Of a stretch of 5,337 bases of DNA, positions 5,099 through 5,337 are shown in pieces. The translations under genes were made by a program, and so were the position numbers. The notes below the pieces were generated by a model, which ran no database searches, had not been told where the DNA came from, and saw only the letters and a list, made by a program, of their open reading frames with translations. The DNA is from Deltaproteobacteria bacterium (GTDB taxonomy: Bacteria; Desulfobacterota; Dissulfuribacteria; Dissulfuribacterales; QOAL01): positions 1-5,337 of the forward strand of contig JALSKY010000004.1 of NCBI GenBank assembly GCA_026988585.1, in the 5' to 3' direction. Numbering within the stretch: the first letter of the stretch is position 1; every line of letters begins with the position of its first letter.

Positions 5099-5337
5099 CT
5101 ATTTCTTTGAGTGACAACCCTTGCAGGATACAGGCCCTGTGGTCTTACCATCCTTTTTCATTGCCTTGTGACAATCGAGACACTGGGCATGAAATACCTT
5201 TTTCACGTCCCTCTTGCCATCAACAAGGGGAATTGCCTCTGCAAGCCTCTTGCACCTGTCAGCATCTGCAATTGCATCCCTGGTCTCGAAACCGGGATGA
5301 CATGCAACACAGGTAAAGCCATCTTCATAGCTGTTGG
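5099..5337 (-). CDS. Class III (c3/c7-like) multihaem cytochrome c, N-terminus beyond right edge
   Basis: The last 78 residues of a periplasmic electron-carrying cytochrome are visible. Three CxxCH haem attachment motifs occur: CVACH (5297-5311), CLDCH (5168-5182) and CKGCH (5111-5125). The tail, with VFHAQCLDCHKAMKKDG then TTGPVSCKGCHSKK, closely resembles the last two haem sites of cytochrome c3 of sulfate reducers, where the His before QC is an axial ligand. Between the first and second motifs, where c3 has a second haem site, there is only a single cysteine (in DADRCKRLAEA). The visible part therefore has the haem I, III and IV pattern of triheme c7-like proteins, though more haems may lie upstream of the edge. 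The N-terminus, with the export signal and the usual axial histidines, is outside the window. It probably shares an operon with the exported protein 29 nt downstream. Confidence 0.93.
   Translation of the reverse strand, partial: NSYEDGFTCVACHPGFETRDAIADADRCKRLAEAIPLVDGKRDVKKVFHAQCLDCHKAMKKDGKTTGPVSCKGCHSKK

Noticed and set aside
5070..5117. A 16-residue N-terminal extension of the exported protein from a TTG
   Set aside because: It overlaps the end of the cytochrome gene in another frame and would put a charged segment before the signal peptide. The ATG at 5069 has a perfect AGGAGG.
4540..5316. A 258-codon open frame on the plus strand
   Set aside because: It is antisense to both the exported protein and the cytochrome, which have a signal peptide, a perfect ribosome binding site and CxxCH motifs. 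Its Ser/Leu-rich product is typical of a shadow frame.
1..5337. CRISPR array, tRNA, rRNA or mobile element
   Set aside because: I found no regularly spaced repeats, no cloverleaf-like segment, no conserved rRNA stretch and no transposase or integrase motifs on either strand.

Overview
The window most resembles a stretch of chromosome from an anaerobic member of the Desulfobacterota (the former Deltaproteobacteria). The main reason is the class III-type multihaem cytochrome c at the right edge, whose tail closely resembles cytochromes c3 of sulfate reducers. Supporting signs are a radical SAM enzyme, a cysteine-rich YkgJ-like protein and frequent AGA/AGG arginine and ATA isoleucine codons in several genes. 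The phylum is an inference; no rRNA or other decisive marker is present. I see no transposase, integrase, phage gene, CRISPR array or tRNA.

Layout. (1) Positions 1-897, minus strand: the first ~299 codons of purM (AIR synthetase, de novo purine synthesis), cut by the left edge. (2) Positions 898-1064: a divergent intergenic region with a plausible purM promoter and a weaker promoter for the plus-strand genes. (3) Positions 1065-3323, plus strand: a tight three-gene cluster of a cysteine-rich YkgJ-like protein, a zinc-dependent nucleoside/tRNA adenosine deaminase-like protein (overlapping the first gene by 11 nt) and a radical SAM protein with extra C-terminal cysteines (26 nt further on). (4) Positions 3311-3330: a hairpin at the convergent junction. 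(5) Positions 3344-4375, minus strand: an orphan BTAD/SARP-type transcriptional regulator with a coiled-coil tail. (6) Positions 4376-4577: an AT-rich intergenic region with a strong hairpin that probably ends the next operon, and the likely promoter region of the regulator. (7) Positions 4578-5337, minus strand: the end of an operon with the C-terminal 78 residues of a cytochrome c (three CxxCH motifs), then a small exported protein of unknown function.

How they may work together. The purM gene is housekeeping. The three plus-strand genes look co-transcribed: two probably bind metal or Fe-S through cysteine clusters and one is a deaminase. That would suit RNA, nucleoside or peptide modification, but the sequence does not show the substrate. 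The cytochrome and its exported partner should both act in the periplasm. The regulator lies downstream of that operon on the same strand, and its targets cannot be deduced here. The best candidates for something undescribed are the three-gene cluster and the exported partner of the cytochrome.
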